Origin: Acidobacteriota bacterium
Lineage (GTDB): Bacteria; Acidobacteriota; Terriglobia; Bryobacterales; Bryobacteraceae
DNA: 5,533 bases
Reading direction: 5' to 3'
Assembly (NCBI GenBank): GCA_021788955.1
Contig: JAJYKC010000228.1
Coordinates: forward strand, 1 to 5,533
Part shown: in pieces, positions 5,199-5,533 of the stretch
How positions within the stretch are numbered: the stretch's first letter is position 1
Layout: every line of letters starts with the position of its first letter
The notes under the pieces: model-generated
What the model was told of the DNA's origin: nothing
The model's input: only the letters and a program-made list of their open reading frames with translations
Databases searched by the model: none
Translations under genes and position numbers: made by a program

Positions 5199-5533
5199 AT
5201 GAAGATTTATCCCCGTCCCGAACCCGGCGATCAGCCCACGCTGCTCCATCCCGCCTATCAATCCACCATCCGCCGCGCTCCCGCCCTCGCGCCCGTCCGC
5301 GTCCCTCACACACTCTCCGAACTCACCGGCCCCGTCTTCGGTGATCACGTCCTCGGCGAAACCGACAACGACCTCACCCGCCACCACTCCGCCGATCCTC
5401 TCGGCGAGCGCATCGTGGTCGCCGGCCGAGTGCTCGACGAAGACGGCCGCCCCATCCCCCACACCCTCGTCGAGGTCTGGCAAGCCAACGCCGCCGGCCG
5501 CTACCGCCACAGCCGCGACAACCATCCCGCCCC
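5199..5533 (+). CDS. pcaH: Protocatechuate 3,4-dioxygenase beta subunit, N-terminal part (cut by right edge)
   Basis: The first 111 codons of the Fe(III)-containing subunit of the intradiol dioxygenase, which opens protocatechuate to 3-carboxy-cis,cis-muconate in the cytoplasm together with the alpha subunit PcaG. The N-terminal segment has a Q-S-T-I-R-R-A-P run (21-28) and PHTLSELTGPVFG (36-48), then NDLTRHH (57-63) and PLGERIVVAGRVLDEDGRPIP (67-87). It ends in TLVEVWQANAAGRYRH (89-104), a hallmark of the intradiol dioxygenase beta-sandwich. The iron-binding Tyr and His ligands lie further C-terminal, outside the window, so activity cannot be judged. It belongs to the pcaIJ transcription unit; pcaG would be expected directly downstream. 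The NDLT and E-I/L-TGPVFG motifs favour the beta over the alpha subunit. Confidence 0.94.
   Translation, partial: MKIYPRPEPGDQPTLLHPAYQSTIRRAPALAPVRVPHTLSELTGPVFGDHVLGETDNDLTRHHSADPLGERIVVAGRVLDEDGRPIPHTLVEVWQANAAGRYRHSRDNHPA

Noticed and set aside
4317..5525. 402-codon open frame on the minus strand
   Set aside because: It is antisense to pcaJ and pcaH, which are clearly real. The product is a Gly/Asp/Val/Ala-rich shadow with no motifs.
1..5533. Mobile elements, CRISPR arrays, tRNA or rRNA genes
   Set aside because: No transposase, spaced direct repeats, or tRNA/rRNA signatures were seen, and the window is densely filled by pathway genes.

Overview
The window carries seven genes of the beta-ketoadipate (protocatechuate) pathway, two of them cut by the window edges. 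They sit in two divergent transcription units around an IclR-type regulator. The DNA is very GC-rich, and the + strand is strongly C-rich throughout. Gene order, GC content and a secreted tannase/feruloyl esterase-type protein fit a soil heterotroph. My guess is an Acidobacteriota member (Solibacter/Bryobacter-like), but this is an impression and not something the sequence proves.

Leftward unit (minus strand, read right to left): pcaR (IclR regulator, 2710-3477), a 40-bp gap almost filled by a perfect 11-bp inverted repeat, pcaF (beta-ketoadipyl-CoA thiolase, 1464-2669), pobA (4-hydroxybenzoate 3-monooxygenase, 286-1467, overlapping pcaF by 4 bp through a GTGA junction), then, after 19 bp with a strong ribosome binding site, the first 88 codons of a secreted tannase/feruloyl esterase-family protein that runs off the left edge.

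Rightward unit (plus strand): pcaI (3586-4404) and pcaJ (4401-5180), the two CoA-transferase subunits, overlap by ATGA. The start of pcaH (protocatechuate 3,4-dioxygenase beta subunit, from 5199) follows and runs off the right edge. No pcaG, pcaB, pcaC or pcaD is visible; they may lie to the right.

How the genes fit together: the exported esterase could release a hydroxylated aromatic acid from an ester. PobA hydroxylates 4-hydroxybenzoate to protocatechuate, PcaH (with PcaG) opens the ring, PcaIJ activates beta-ketoadipate with CoA from succinyl-CoA, and PcaF cleaves beta-ketoadipyl-CoA to acetyl-CoA and succinyl-CoA.

The regulatory DNA is the most distinctive part. The 9-mer CGATAATCG, which matches what I recall as the core of the Pseudomonas PcaR site, occurs as an inverted pair over the predicted pcaF promoter and once in the pcaR-pcaI intergenic region. 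Two degenerate copies lie just downstream of the predicted pcaI promoter. Both predicted promoters have TTGACT, a 17-bp spacer and a good -10 box. The chemistry is a known pathway, not a new system. What looks less usual is the gene arrangement and the operator layout.
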